Assembly: GCF_002795425.1 (NCBI RefSeq)
Contig: NZ_PHHA01000018.1
Span: forward strand, 62,001 to 126,000
Reading direction: 5' to 3'
Source of the DNA: Conservatibacter flavescens
GTDB lineage: Bacteria > Pseudomonadota > Gammaproteobacteria > Enterobacterales > Pasteurellaceae
DNA: 64,000 nt
Below the pieces are notes generated by a model. That model ran no database searches. It was not told where the DNA came from and saw only the letters and a list, made by a program, of their open reading frames with translations. Both the position numbers and the translations under genes were made by a program. Shown here one piece after another: positions 47,961 through 56,128 of the stretch. Within the stretch, counting starts at the first letter, position 1. Each line of letters starts with the position of its first letter.

Positions 47961-49217
47961 ATGCAAACAAACCATTTAAGTGAGCAACGTTTTAGTGATT
48001 TACCTATTCACCCGACGGTGCGACAAGCTTTAGAAAAGAAAGGCTTTGATTTTTGTACGCCAATTCAGGCGAAATCCCTCCCTCATACATTAATCGGAAA
48101 AGATATTGCAGGGCAAGCACAAACTGGTACAGGCAAAACGATGGCGTTTTTGATCGCTACGTTTCACCGTTTATTGCAAAATGACCAAGTTCGTACAGAG
48201 AGTGGCCGCCCAAGAGCATTAATTCTTGCGCCAACTCGAGAATTAGCCGTTCAAATTGAACAAGATGCGGCAGAGTTAGTCCAAGTGACAGGATTAAAAA
48301 CGGCTTTGGCATATGGTGGTGATGGCTATGATAAACAATTAAAAGCCATTGAGTCGGGCGTAGATATTTTGATTGGTACGACTGGACGTGTGATTGATTA
48401 TGTCAAACAAGGTGTTATTCAGCTTAGTCGTATTGAAGTGGTCGTGCTGGATGAAGCGGATCGTATGTTTGATTTAGGGTTTATCAAAGATATTCGTTAT
48501 TTGATTCGCAAATGCCCGCCGACTAATCAACGATTAACCATGTTATTTTCAGCGACCTTATCATATAAGGTGCGAGAATTGGCATTTGAGGATATGAATG
48601 ATCCCATTTATGTCGAAATTGAACCGGCTCAGAAAACAGGACACCGTATTAAAGAAGAGCTATTTTATCCTTCTAATCAAGATAAAATGGCCTTATTGAT
48701 GACATTATTGGAAGAAGAATGGCCTGAACGTTGTATTATTTTTGCCAATACGAAACACAAATGCGAAGAAATTTGGGGCTATTTAGCGGCAGATGGGCAT
48801 CGTGTAGGGTTGTTAACAGGCGATGTGGCTCAAAAGAAACGTTTAGCATTACTCAAACAATTCACTGATGGTAGTTTAGATATTTTAGTGGCAACCGATG
48901 TAGCGGCTCGTGGCCTACATATTCCGGATGTTACGCATGTGTTTAACTATGATTTGCCAGATGATCGAGAAGATTATGTTCATCGTATTGGACGAACAGG
49001 TCGAGCAGGAGAAAGCGGAATATCTTTGAGCTTTGCTTGCGAAGAATATGCGATGAATTTACTTGGAATCGAAGAATATATTGGGCATAGTATTCCGGTC
49101 AGCCAATATGACCCAGAAGCATTGTTAAAGGATTTACCAAAACCTTATCGTTTGAAAAAAAATATGCCAACACACCGCACTTTTAATCAAAAACGTTCCT
49201 TTAAGAAGCGGTTTTGA
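47961..49217 (+). CDS. rhlB: ATP-dependent RNA helicase RhlB
   Basis: A 418-residue DEAD-box helicase with the Q motif [13 protein letters not shown], motif [12 protein letters not shown], Ia [27 protein letters not shown] and [44 protein letters not shown] and [17 protein letters not shown] identify it as RhlB, the helicase of the RNA degradosome, rather than SrmB or RhlE. The C-terminal basic tail is short. An uptake core overlaps its 3' end (49174). Confidence 0.95.
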   Translation: MQTNHLSEQRFSDLPIHPTVRQALEKKGFDFCTPIQAKSLPHTLIGKDIAGQAQTGTGKTMAFLIATFHRLLQNDQVRTESGRPRALILAPTRELAVQIEQDAAELVQVTGLKTALAYGGDGYDKQLKAIESGVDILIGTTGRVIDYVKQGVIQLSRIEVVVLDEADRMFDLGFIKDIRYLIRKCPPTNQRLTMLFSATLSYKVRELAFEDMNDPIYVEIEPAQKTGHRIKEELFYPSNQDKMALLMTLLEEEWPERCIIFANTKHKCEEIWGYLAADGHRVGLLTGDVAQKKRLALLKQFTDGSLDILVATDVAARGLHIPDVTHVFNYDLPDDREDYVHRIGRTGRAGESGISLSFACEEYAMNLLGIEEYIGHSIPVSQYDPEALLKDLPKPYRLKKNMPTHRTFNQKRSFKKRF

Positions 49218-49264
49218 TAAAGCAAAAATGTGGGCTATTTCTCATAAGTAAGTAGGATAATATT

Positions 49265-49573
49265 TTGAATACATTAAATTTTATTATTGAAAAATTAGAT
49301 GATTTAAAGGCAATGGATATTTTACATCTTGATGTGCGTGGTAAATCCCCCATTACAGATGACATGGTGATTTGCACCGGAACCTCTAATCGCCATGTCA
49401 GTTCAATGGCACAAAAATTGATTGATGAATGTAAAAAATCAGGCATTGAGACTTTTGGTGAAGAAGGTAAAGCTACAGCAGATTGGGTAGTGGTAGATTT
49501 TGGGCAGGTCATTGTCCACTTGATGCAACAAGATAGTCGCGAAATGTATCAATTGGAAAAGCTTTGGGCTTAA
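49265..49573 (+). CDS. rsfS: Ribosomal silencing factor RsfS
   Basis: A 102-residue Iojap-family protein that binds L14 and blocks subunit joining under starvation. Motifs are DILHLDVRGKSPITDDMVICTGTSNRHVSSMA, WVVVDFGQVIVHLMQQDSREMYQLEKLW. Translation apparently starts at TTG (49265) with AGGA seven bases upstream. It begins the conserved rsfS-rlmH-mrdA-rodA-rlpA-dacA cluster. Confidence 0.93.
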   Translation: MNTLNFIIEKLDDLKAMDILHLDVRGKSPITDDMVICTGTSNRHVSSMAQKLIDECKKSGIETFGEEGKATADWVVVDFGQVIVHLMQQDSREMYQLEKLWA

Positions 49574-49613
49574 TTCCATATAAAGTGCGGTTTGTTTTGG
49601 AAAAGAATTTGTC

Positions 49614-50084
49614 ATGAAAATTCAATTAATTGCAGTAGGAACAAAAATGCCTGATTGGGTAAAAAACGGGTTTGAAGAATATCAGCGCCGTTTCCCAAAG
49701 GATATGCTTTTGGAGCTTATTGAAATTCCGGCAGGCAAACGTGGCAAAAATGCCGATATTCCGCGTATTTTGGAGCAAGAGGGCGAAAAAATGTTGGCAG
49801 CTTGTGGTAAGAATACGCATATTGTGAGTTTGGATATTCCTGGCAAACTTTGGACAACACCGCAACTTGCTAAGCAATTAGAAGGGTGGAAAAATGATGG
49901 TCGTGATGTATGTCTGCTGATTGGTGGGCCCGAAGGGCTTTCCCCTGCGTGTAAGGCAGCAGCGGAAAGTAGCTGGTCATTATCGCCCTTAACCTTGCCA
50001 CATCCATTAGTGCGCGTAGTCGTGGCAGAGAGCTTATATCGTGCATGGTCGCTGACGACTAATCATCCATATCATCGAGAATAG
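49614..50084 (+). CDS. rlmH: 23S rRNA pseudouridine-1915 N3-methyltransferase
   Basis: A 156-residue SPOUT-class methyltransferase modifying helix 69 of 23S rRNA. It shows [28 protein letters not shown], the knot motif [16 protein letters not shown] and the C-terminal [21 protein letters not shown]. Length equals E. coli RlmH (155). An uptake core lies just upstream (49583). mrdA follows after 9 nt. Confidence 0.96.
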   Translation: MKIQLIAVGTKMPDWVKNGFEEYQRRFPKDMLLELIEIPAGKRGKNADIPRILEQEGEKMLAACGKNTHIVSLDIPGKLWTTPQLAKQLEGWKNDGRDVCLLIGGPEGLSPACKAAAESSWSLSPLTLPHPLVRVVVAESLYRAWSLTTNHPYHRE

Positions 50085-50093
50085 TGACCATTT

Positions 50094-52049
50094 ATGGATC
50101 TGAAAAAACTTTTGTCACAGCCTCAGCATGATCCCATTCGTGATGCAAAAGCAGAACGAAATTTATTTGCACGTCGCGCGCTGATAACATTTATTGGTGT
50201 GCTGGTATTGACAGGCGTGTTGCTGACCAACTTATATCATTTACAGATTACCAATTATGAGAGTTATCAAACCCGTTCCAACGGTAATCGTATCAAATTG
50301 TTGCCCCTCCCGCCGACAAGAGGATTAATTTATGATCGCTATGGTCAACTTTTAGCCGAAAATCTCACCTATTTTGGTTTATATATTGTCCCTGAAAAAG
50401 TCGATAATTTAGACCGCACTTTTGATGAGTTACGTTCCATTATCGGGTTAACCGATGAGGATATTGAAAATTTTAAAAAAGAGCGTCGCCGTTCTTCACG
50501 CTATACCCCAATTTTATTAAAACCGGATCTAACCGAAGAACAAATTGCGCGTTTTTCTGTGAATCAACATGCTTATCAAAGTATGGAAGTTCGCCCTTAT
50601 TTTACGCGACATTATTTATATGGCGAGCCATTGACTCATATTTTGGGCTATGTGGCTAAAATTAATGATAAAGACGTGGAGCGTTTGAAAGCTGAAGATA
50701 AATTAGCAAACTATGCGGGCTCACATGATATCGGTAAATTAGGTATTGAGCGTTTTTACGAAGATGAACTGCATGGTGTAACGGGTTTTGAAGAAGTGGA
50801 AACCAATAATCGTGGAAAGGTGATTCGTAAGTTGCGGGAACAACCTGCAATTGCGGGGAAAAGTATTCAATTAACCATCGATTTAGAATTACAACGTTAC
50901 ATAGCGGAGTTAATCAGTGGTTATAACGGTGCGGTAGTGGTGATGGATCCTGCGGACAGCAGTATTTTAGCCATGGTGACGAATCCAAGTTATGACAATA
51001 ACCTTTTTGTGGGCGGGATCTCTAATACGGATTATCGTCGCCTATTGAATGATGACAATCGCCCATTATACAGCCGCGCGACACAAGGCGCTTATCCCCC
51101 TGCTTCTACAGTAAAACCATTTATGGGGGTAGCGGCGTTAGAAGATAAAGTGATTACAACCTCAACGACGATTTGGGACCCGGGTTATTGGATTCTACCT
51201 AATACAACCAAACGTTATCGAGATTGGAAACGTTCAGGACATGGTTCAACAGATTTATATAAAGCGATAGTGGAATCTTCAGATACTTATTTTTATCAGC
51301 TTGCTTACAATATGGGCATAGATAAAATGTCTGAATGGATGAAACGCTTTGGCTTTGGTTTGCCGACGGGGATTGATATCCGTGAAGAGTCTTCCGGCAT
51401 TATGCCAGATCGTCAATGGAAAATGAAACGTTATAAAAAACCTTGGGTACAAGGCGATACGATTCCGGTTGGGATTGGACAAGGGTATTGGACTGCTACA
51501 CCATTACAATTAGCCAAAGCGACAAGTATTGTGGTGAATAACGGTCGTATTAATACGCCTCATTTGATGAAGCAAATCATTGGTTCAACGGTTGAACCTT
51601 ATAAAGATCCTTTATTATATGAAGATATTAGTGAGCCGCCTCAAGCTTATTGGGACGCCGTAAAGCGCGGTATGTATGGCGTGATTCATGGCGCGATGGG
51701 AACCGGGCGCAAAGCCTTTGTCGGTACAAGTTATCGAGCAGCAGGTAAGTCGGGTACTGCTCAAGTATTTAGTCTAAAAGAAAATGAAACTTATAATGCG
51801 AAGAATTTGTCTAAACATTTACATGACCATGCATGGTTTATTGCCTATGCGCCTTATGAAAAACCGAAGATGGTTGTGTCAATTATTTTAGAGAATGCGG
51901 GCGGAGGAAGTTCGGCTGCTGCGCCTGTAGTGCGAAAAATTATGGATTATTATTTGAATCAACGTTTACCTCAAGTCGAAAAATTGCAAAGTGAAAAAAC
52001 GTCAACACGCGATGCAGAGATTGGAATAGTCACACCAGAGGCGAATTAA
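50094..52049 (+). CDS. mrdA: Penicillin-binding protein 2, elongasome transpeptidase
   Basis: A 651-residue class B PBP cross-linking side-wall peptidoglycan with RodA. It has one membrane helix (about 29-48), the N-terminal PBP dimer domain ([18 protein letters not shown]) and the transpeptidase motifs PPASTVKPF (SXXK), ESSDTYFYQ (SXD) and GKSGTAQVF (KSG). The C-terminal tail is moderately long. Cluster order with rodA, rlpA and dacA is conserved. An uptake core lies at 50413, the last one before a 9.7-kb gap. Confidence 0.97.
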   Translation: MDLKKLLSQPQHDPIRDAKAERNLFARRALITFIGVLVLTGVLLTNLYHLQITNYESYQTRSNGNRIKLLPLPPTRGLIYDRYGQLLAENLTYFGLYIVPEKVDNLDRTFDELRSIIGLTDEDIENFKKERRRSSRYTPILLKPDLTEEQIARFSVNQHAYQSMEVRPYFTRHYLYGEPLTHILGYVAKINDKDVERLKAEDKLANYAGSHDIGKLGIERFYEDELHGVTGFEEVETNNRGKVIRKLREQPAIAGKSIQLTIDLELQRYIAELISGYNGAVVVMDPADSSILAMVTNPSYDNNLFVGGISNTDYRRLLNDDNRPLYSRATQGAYPPASTVKPFMGVAALEDKVITTSTTIWDPGYWILPNTTKRYRDWKRSGHGSTDLYKAIVESSDTYFYQLAYNMGIDKMSEWMKRFGFGLPTGIDIREESSGIMPDRQWKMKRYKKPWVQGDTIPVGIGQGYWTATPLQLAKATSIVVNNGRINTPHLMKQIIGSTVEPYKDPLLYEDISEPPQAYWDAVKRGMYGVIHGAMGTGRKAFVGTSYRAAGKSGTAQVFSLKENETYNAKNLSKHLHDHAWFIAYAPYEKPKMVVSIILENAGGGSSAAAPVVRKIMDYYLNQRLPQVEKLQSEKTSTRDAEIGIVTPEAN

Positions 52050-52050
52050 T

Positions 52051-53166
52051 ATGAATAACGAAAAAAGTTTATTATTTCGCTTGTGGGAGCGATTACACCT
52101 TGATTTTTTATTATTTCTAGGTTTGTTAATGATTTCCGGTTATGGCTTGCTGATGCTTTATAGTGCTTCAGGGGGCAGTGAAGTCATGTTTCGTAATCGT
52201 GTTATCCAAGTTGCGTTGGGATTTGCCGTGATGTTTGTTATGGCGCAATTTCCCCCGCGTTTTTATCAACGTATTGCCCCCTATTTGTTTATTGTCGGGG
52301 TGATTTTACTAATTTTGGTGGATTTAATTGGTACAACGAGTAAAGGCGCGCAGCGTTGGCTTGATTTAGGGTTATTCCGTTTTCAGCCTTCAGAAATTAT
52401 TAAGCTTTCTGTGCCATTAATGGTAGCGGTGTATTTGGGGAAGCGAGCTTTACCCCCAAGTTTGTCTAATACACTTATCGCGTTAGTATTAATTATCGTG
52501 CCGACCTTATTAGTGGCGATTCAACCTGATTTAGGGACATCTATTTTAGTGAGTGCTTCAGGCATTTTTGTGGTGTTTTTAGCAGGTATGAGTTGGAAAT
52601 TAATTGGCGCTGCTGTTATTGGGCTAGCCGGTTTTATTCCTATTTTGTGGCTATATTTGATGCATGATTATCAACGCACTAGGGTAATGACTTTGCTTGA
52701 TCCAGAAAAAGATCCGTTAGGTGCAGGGTATCATATAATTCAATCAAAAATCGCGATAGGTTCTGGCGGATTGTTTGGAAAAGGTTGGATGCAGGGAACG
52801 CAATCGCAATTAGAATTTTTGCCTGAACCTCATACGGATTTTATTTTTGCGGTATTAAGTGAAGAATATGGTATGGTTGGCGTATTAATTTTACTGGCGA
52901 TTTATTTATTTATTGTGGCAAGAGGTTTAATTATAGGTGCACAAGCTGAAACCGCGTTTGGGCGTATTTTAACAGGCGCATTAACATTAATATTTTTCGT
53001 TTATGTGTTCGTTAACATTGGTATGGTGAGTGGCATTTTACCGGTGGTTGGTGTGCCTTTGCCATTGGTAAGCTATGGCGGCACTTCATTTGTGACGTTA
53101 ATGGCAGGATTTGGATTGATTATGTCTATTCATACACATAAACGAAAGCTTTCTAATGGAAACTAA
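52051..53166 (+). CDS. rodA: RodA, SEDS peptidoglycan glycosyltransferase
   Basis: A 371-residue membrane protein with ten helices that polymerises lipid II during elongation, paired with PBP2. SEDS signatures are [46 protein letters not shown] (catalytic Asp region), [18 protein letters not shown] and [14 protein letters not shown]. It begins one base after the mrdA stop. Confidence 0.97.
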   Translation: MNNEKSLLFRLWERLHLDFLLFLGLLMISGYGLLMLYSASGGSEVMFRNRVIQVALGFAVMFVMAQFPPRFYQRIAPYLFIVGVILLILVDLIGTTSKGAQRWLDLGLFRFQPSEIIKLSVPLMVAVYLGKRALPPSLSNTLIALVLIIVPTLLVAIQPDLGTSILVSASGIFVVFLAGMSWKLIGAAVIGLAGFIPILWLYLMHDYQRTRVMTLLDPEKDPLGAGYHIIQSKIAIGSGGLFGKGWMQGTQSQLEFLPEPHTDFIFAVLSEEYGMVGVLILLAIYLFIVARGLIIGAQAETAFGRILTGALTLIFFVYVFVNIGMVSGILPVVGVPLPLVSYGGTSFVTLMAGFGLIMSIHTHKRKLSNGN

Positions 53167-53167
53167 T

Positions 53168-54067
53168 ATGAATTATAAGAAAATATTGACTGTATTATTT
53201 GGGGTATTTGTGTGTTTTTCGAGTTTTTATGCGCAAGCAGAAACAAAAAAACTCTATGGCATTGAAGGGGCAAAATTAAATAAAGCAACTTCAAAGGCAA
53301 AGGTATATACCTATAAAGTGAATGGTGTCGCTTATACAACGAAAAGCCATGAAAAATCAAAAAATTATATGAAAGAAGGGATAGCAAGCTATTACCATAC
53401 TAAATTTAATGGCCGTAAAACAGCGAATGGTGAGATTTATAATCCAGCAAAATTTACAGCGGCACATAAAACATTGCCGATAAATTCTTATGCCTTAGTA
53501 ACTAATTTGCGTAATAATCGTAAGGTAATCGTACGCATTAATGATCGAGGGCCATTTTCTAATAAACGTTTAATCGACCTCTCTAAGGCGGCTGCTGCAG
53601 AATTGGGAATGGTAAAAGCGGGATTAGCAAAGGTCAGGATTGAAGCGCTTCATGTGGATAAAGCCGGTCGTGTATCAGGGGCGGGAGTAAAAACCTTAGC
53701 TAAAACAGCGAAAAATACAAGTAAACTGGTATTAACAGATACTCAACCAACAAAAGTTGCGACAACACCCGCTCAACAAGTTCAAGCCAATGTAAAAAAC
53801 ACAAAAGTGATGACGGCTGAAAAAAATGCACAGGAAAATGGCCCCTATTCAGTACGTATGAAAAATGTCAAAAGCCGTACGGAAGCGGAAGAACTCGTGG
53901 ATAAATTAGCGATGCGTAATGTCAAAACTGAGATCTTGAATAATGGAAAAAATTATGAAGTTTTATTCCATGCGATTAATAGTCAGGCAGACGTCAATCA
54001 ATTAAAGCAAAAAATGCATCAAATTGATAAAAAACAATCAATTCAAATTTATACTTATAATTATTAG
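53168..54067 (+). CDS. rlpA: RlpA-family septal ring lytic transglycosylase
   Basis: A 299-residue secreted protein with the double-psi beta-barrel (about 70-160: GIASYYHTKFNGRKTANGEIYN, RINDRGPFSNKRLIDLSKAAA) and a C-terminal SPOR domain (about 225-298) that binds denuded glycan at septa. The start at 53168 follows GGAAAC; an upstream ATG lies within rodA. The signal peptide ends in AQA before ETKK, and the single Cys of the leader is not in a good lipobox, so the protein looks soluble rather than lipidated. Confidence 0.9.
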   Translation: MNYKKILTVLFGVFVCFSSFYAQAETKKLYGIEGAKLNKATSKAKVYTYKVNGVAYTTKSHEKSKNYMKEGIASYYHTKFNGRKTANGEIYNPAKFTAAHKTLPINSYALVTNLRNNRKVIVRINDRGPFSNKRLIDLSKAAAAELGMVKAGLAKVRIEALHVDKAGRVSGAGVKTLAKTAKNTSKLVLTDTQPTKVATTPAQQVQANVKNTKVMTAEKNAQENGPYSVRMKNVKSRTEAEELVDKLAMRNVKTEILNNGKNYEVLFHAINSQADVNQLKQKMHQIDKKQSIQIYTYNY

Positions 54068-54093
54068 CTTAACATTTAGGAGGAATGGCAGAA

Positions 54094-55278
54094 ATGTTAA
54101 CCAAAGTGGTTCGTCAGAGCAAAATAACCTTAATTGCCGGTTTATCTATGATGTCATCATTGGCATATGCCAATGATCCGGATTATGGCATTGTCCCACC
54201 ACAAATTAATGCACAAACTTATATTTTAATGGACTACCATTCTGGTGCTGTATTAGCAGCAGCCAATCCTGATCAACGTCAAGCACCGGCATCATTAACG
54301 AAAATGATGACAAGTTATGTGATTGGTGATGCGATTAAACAAGGGAAATTACACCCAACAGATATGGTGACAATTACGGAAAAGTCTTGGGGGAAAAATT
54401 TTCCTGGTTCATCAAAAATGTTCTTGAATTTAAACCAACAAGTCTCAGTAGATGATCTTAATCGTGGGATTATTATTGTATCGGGTAATGATGCTTGTGT
54501 CGCGATTGCAGAGCATATGTATGGTTCAGAGCAAGCATTTATTGAACAAATGAATAAATTTGTTCGACAATTTGATTTAAAAAATACACATTTTGAGACT
54601 GTGCATGGTTTAGATCATGAAGGCCAATATTCTTCGGCTAGAGATATGGCGATAATTGGCGCACATTTAATCCGCGATTTGCCAGAAGAGTATAAGATTT
54701 ATGCAGAGAAAGAATTTACTTTTAATAAGATAAAGCAACCTAATCGCAATGGTTTGTTGTGGGATAAAAGCATGAATGTGGATGGCCTAAAAACAGGGCA
54801 TACCAATTCAGCTGGGTATAATTTAGTGGCCTCCGCGACTCAAAATAATATGCGTTTAATTTCTGTTGTAATGGGCGTTGACAGCATGAAAGGGCGTGAG
54901 GTTGAGACTAAAAAACTTTTACAATGGGGCTTTAGCCGCTTTGAAACCTTTAAAACCTTAGATGCAAATAAAACGGTTTCTGAACAAACGGTTTATTATG
55001 GGGCTGAGAATAAAGCGCAATTAGGTGTACTTGATGATGCATTTATTACCATTCCAAAAGGCCGTACTGCAGATTTGAAGGCACGTTATGAATTAGATAA
55101 TAAGAATTTGCAAGCGCCACTAGTCAAAGGTCAAGTGGTTGGCAAAGTGATTTATCAATTAGATGGAAAAGATATTGCGGCAGTCAATTTACAAGTCATG
55201 CAGGACGTTGAAGAAGCTGGCTTTTTTGGTAAAGCATGGGATTGGGTGATTTTAACGGTTAAAGGATTGTTTGATTAA
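54094..55278 (+). CDS. dacA: D-alanyl-D-alanine carboxypeptidase, PBP5/6 family
   Basis: A protein of about 394 residues: signal peptide ending SLAYA, transpeptidase-fold domain with ASLTKMMTSY (SXXK), VSGNDACV (SXN) and DGLKTGHTNSAG (KTG), a beta-rich C-terminal domain and an amphipathic membrane-anchoring tail (FGKAWDWVILTVKGLFD). It trims pentapeptides. The ATG at 54094 is 10 nt after AGGAGG (54078-54083); the ATG at 54085 is too close to it. Downstream synteny is interrupted: ybeD-lipB-lipA, the usual neighbours, are absent. Confidence 0.95.
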   Translation: MLTKVVRQSKITLIAGLSMMSSLAYANDPDYGIVPPQINAQTYILMDYHSGAVLAAANPDQRQAPASLTKMMTSYVIGDAIKQGKLHPTDMVTITEKSWGKNFPGSSKMFLNLNQQVSVDDLNRGIIIVSGNDACVAIAEHMYGSEQAFIEQMNKFVRQFDLKNTHFETVHGLDHEGQYSSARDMAIIGAHLIRDLPEEYKIYAEKEFTFNKIKQPNRNGLLWDKSMNVDGLKTGHTNSAGYNLVASATQNNMRLISVVMGVDSMKGREVETKKLLQWGFSRFETFKTLDANKTVSEQTVYYGAENKAQLGVLDDAFITIPKGRTADLKARYELDNKNLQAPLVKGQVVGKVIYQLDGKDIAAVNLQVMQDVEEAGFFGKAWDWVILTVKGLFD

Positions 55279-55281
55279 CAT

Positions 55282-55914
55282 ATGGATAATCCAACCTTAT
55301 TACAAGAACCTTGGCTGAATTGGGCGATAGAAATTCAAAGCATCGCCCAAGCTGGCTTGGCTTACAGTACTAATGTATATGATTTAGAACGTTTTGAAAG
55401 GCTGCGGGAAATATCCGCTGAAATGCTGAGCCATAAAACCGGCATTTCAACGGATAAAATCAAAGATTTGTTTTGTAACGAAATCGGTTATCAAACGCCA
55501 AAAATTGATACGCGAGCGGCTATTTTCCAAGATGATAAAATTTTATTGGTACAAGAAAATGACGGCTTATGGTCGCTGCCAGGCGGTTGGGTCGATGTGT
55601 TTGAATCTTTAGCCTCCAATACCATTAAAGAAGTGAAAGAAGAGGCGGGGCTTGATGTGTTGCCGGAACGGGTGATTGCCTTACATGACCGTGATAAACA
55701 CAACCCCAAACCATTCCCTTACGGCATTCTTAAAACCTTTATTCAATGCAAACTACTTGGCGGTGAATTTGTAGAAAATAGTGAAACGCTGGCTTCGGGT
55801 TATTTTGCTTTAGCAGAATTACCACCGCTATCGGAAGAGAAAAACACCCGCGAACAAGTTGCATTGTGCTTTGAAGCTTATCACAGTGAAAGTTGGGTTA
55901 CACAGTTTGATTAG
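55282..55914 (+). CDS. NUDIX hydrolase with N-terminal helical domain
   Basis: A 210-residue protein. The N-terminal helical domain (about 8-60, WAIEIQSIAQAGLAYSTNVYDLERF) is typical of nucleoside-diphosphate-X hydrolases. The Nudix box follows (GGWVDVFESLASNTIKEVKEEAGLDV, about 105-131), where the usual Arg before the Glu pair is Lys. Probable substrates are ADP-ribose or related nucleoside diphosphates; not provable. It starts 3 nt after the dacA stop and ends 36 nt before the IS-end repeat, so it sits at the edge of the acquired segment and may itself be a newcomer. Confidence 0.87.
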   Translation: MDNPTLLQEPWLNWAIEIQSIAQAGLAYSTNVYDLERFERLREISAEMLSHKTGISTDKIKDLFCNEIGYQTPKIDTRAAIFQDDKILLVQENDGLWSLPGGWVDVFESLASNTIKEVKEEAGLDVLPERVIALHDRDKHNPKPFPYGILKTFIQCKLLGGEFVENSETLASGYFALAELPPLSEEKNTREQVALCFEAYHSESWVTQFD

Positions 55915-55950
55915 CATAAAAGGTGCAATGGACAAAAATTCTACATTTTT

Positions 55951-55975
55951 GTCTAACTTTTTGGGGGCAGATCAA
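55951..55975 (+). repeat. IS3-family terminal repeat, left copy
   Basis: A 25-base sequence starting GTCTAACTTTTTGGGGG and ending AGATCAA. It equals the copy at 60138-60162 except for one base, in the same orientation. Its reverse complement begins TTGATCTG and continues CCCCCAAAAAGTTAGAC, the form of IS3/IS150-group inverted repeat ends. No transposase sequence is left beside this copy. Confidence 0.82.
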
Positions 55976-56005
55976 ATCTACTCACTTTTCTTTTTCCTTT
56001 CCCAA

Positions 56006-56042
56006 ACAAGCGGTGATTTTTTTCAAAAAACTTGCAAAAAAA
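56006..56042 (+). repeat. Apl-type DNA uptake sequence (foreign clade)
   Basis: ACAAGCGGT (56006-56014) is the core of the uptake sequence of the Actinobacillus pleuropneumoniae/Mannheimia clade. It is followed by the T-rich and TTGCAAA-containing flank typical of the extended motif. The rest of the window carries the Hin-type core AAGTGCGGT. I found no other exact copy here by eye. Confidence 0.75.
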
Positions 56043-56049
56043 GACTTGA

Positions 56050-56076
56050 TTGACAGTTGTTTTTTTTTTGTACAAT
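56050..56076 (+). promoter_or_regulatory. Lipoprotein gene promoter with T10 tract in the spacer (candidate phase-variable)
   Basis: A perfect -35 TTGACA (56050-56055) and -10 TACAAT (56071-56076) are separated by 15 bp. Ten of these are an uninterrupted T run (56060-56069). The optimum spacer is 17, so gain of one to three T would strengthen the promoter and loss would weaken it. Slippage is inferred; the elements are seen. Confidence 0.6.
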
Positions 56077-56128
56077 TTCAGGTGTCGAATTAACCTAGAT
56101 TTTGTTATTCTTTTATGAGGAAAAACCT

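Noticed and set aside
56102-56128. TTG start nine codons before the lipoprotein ATG
   Set aside because: It would place charged residues before the lipoprotein signal peptide, and the SD fits the ATG at 56129.
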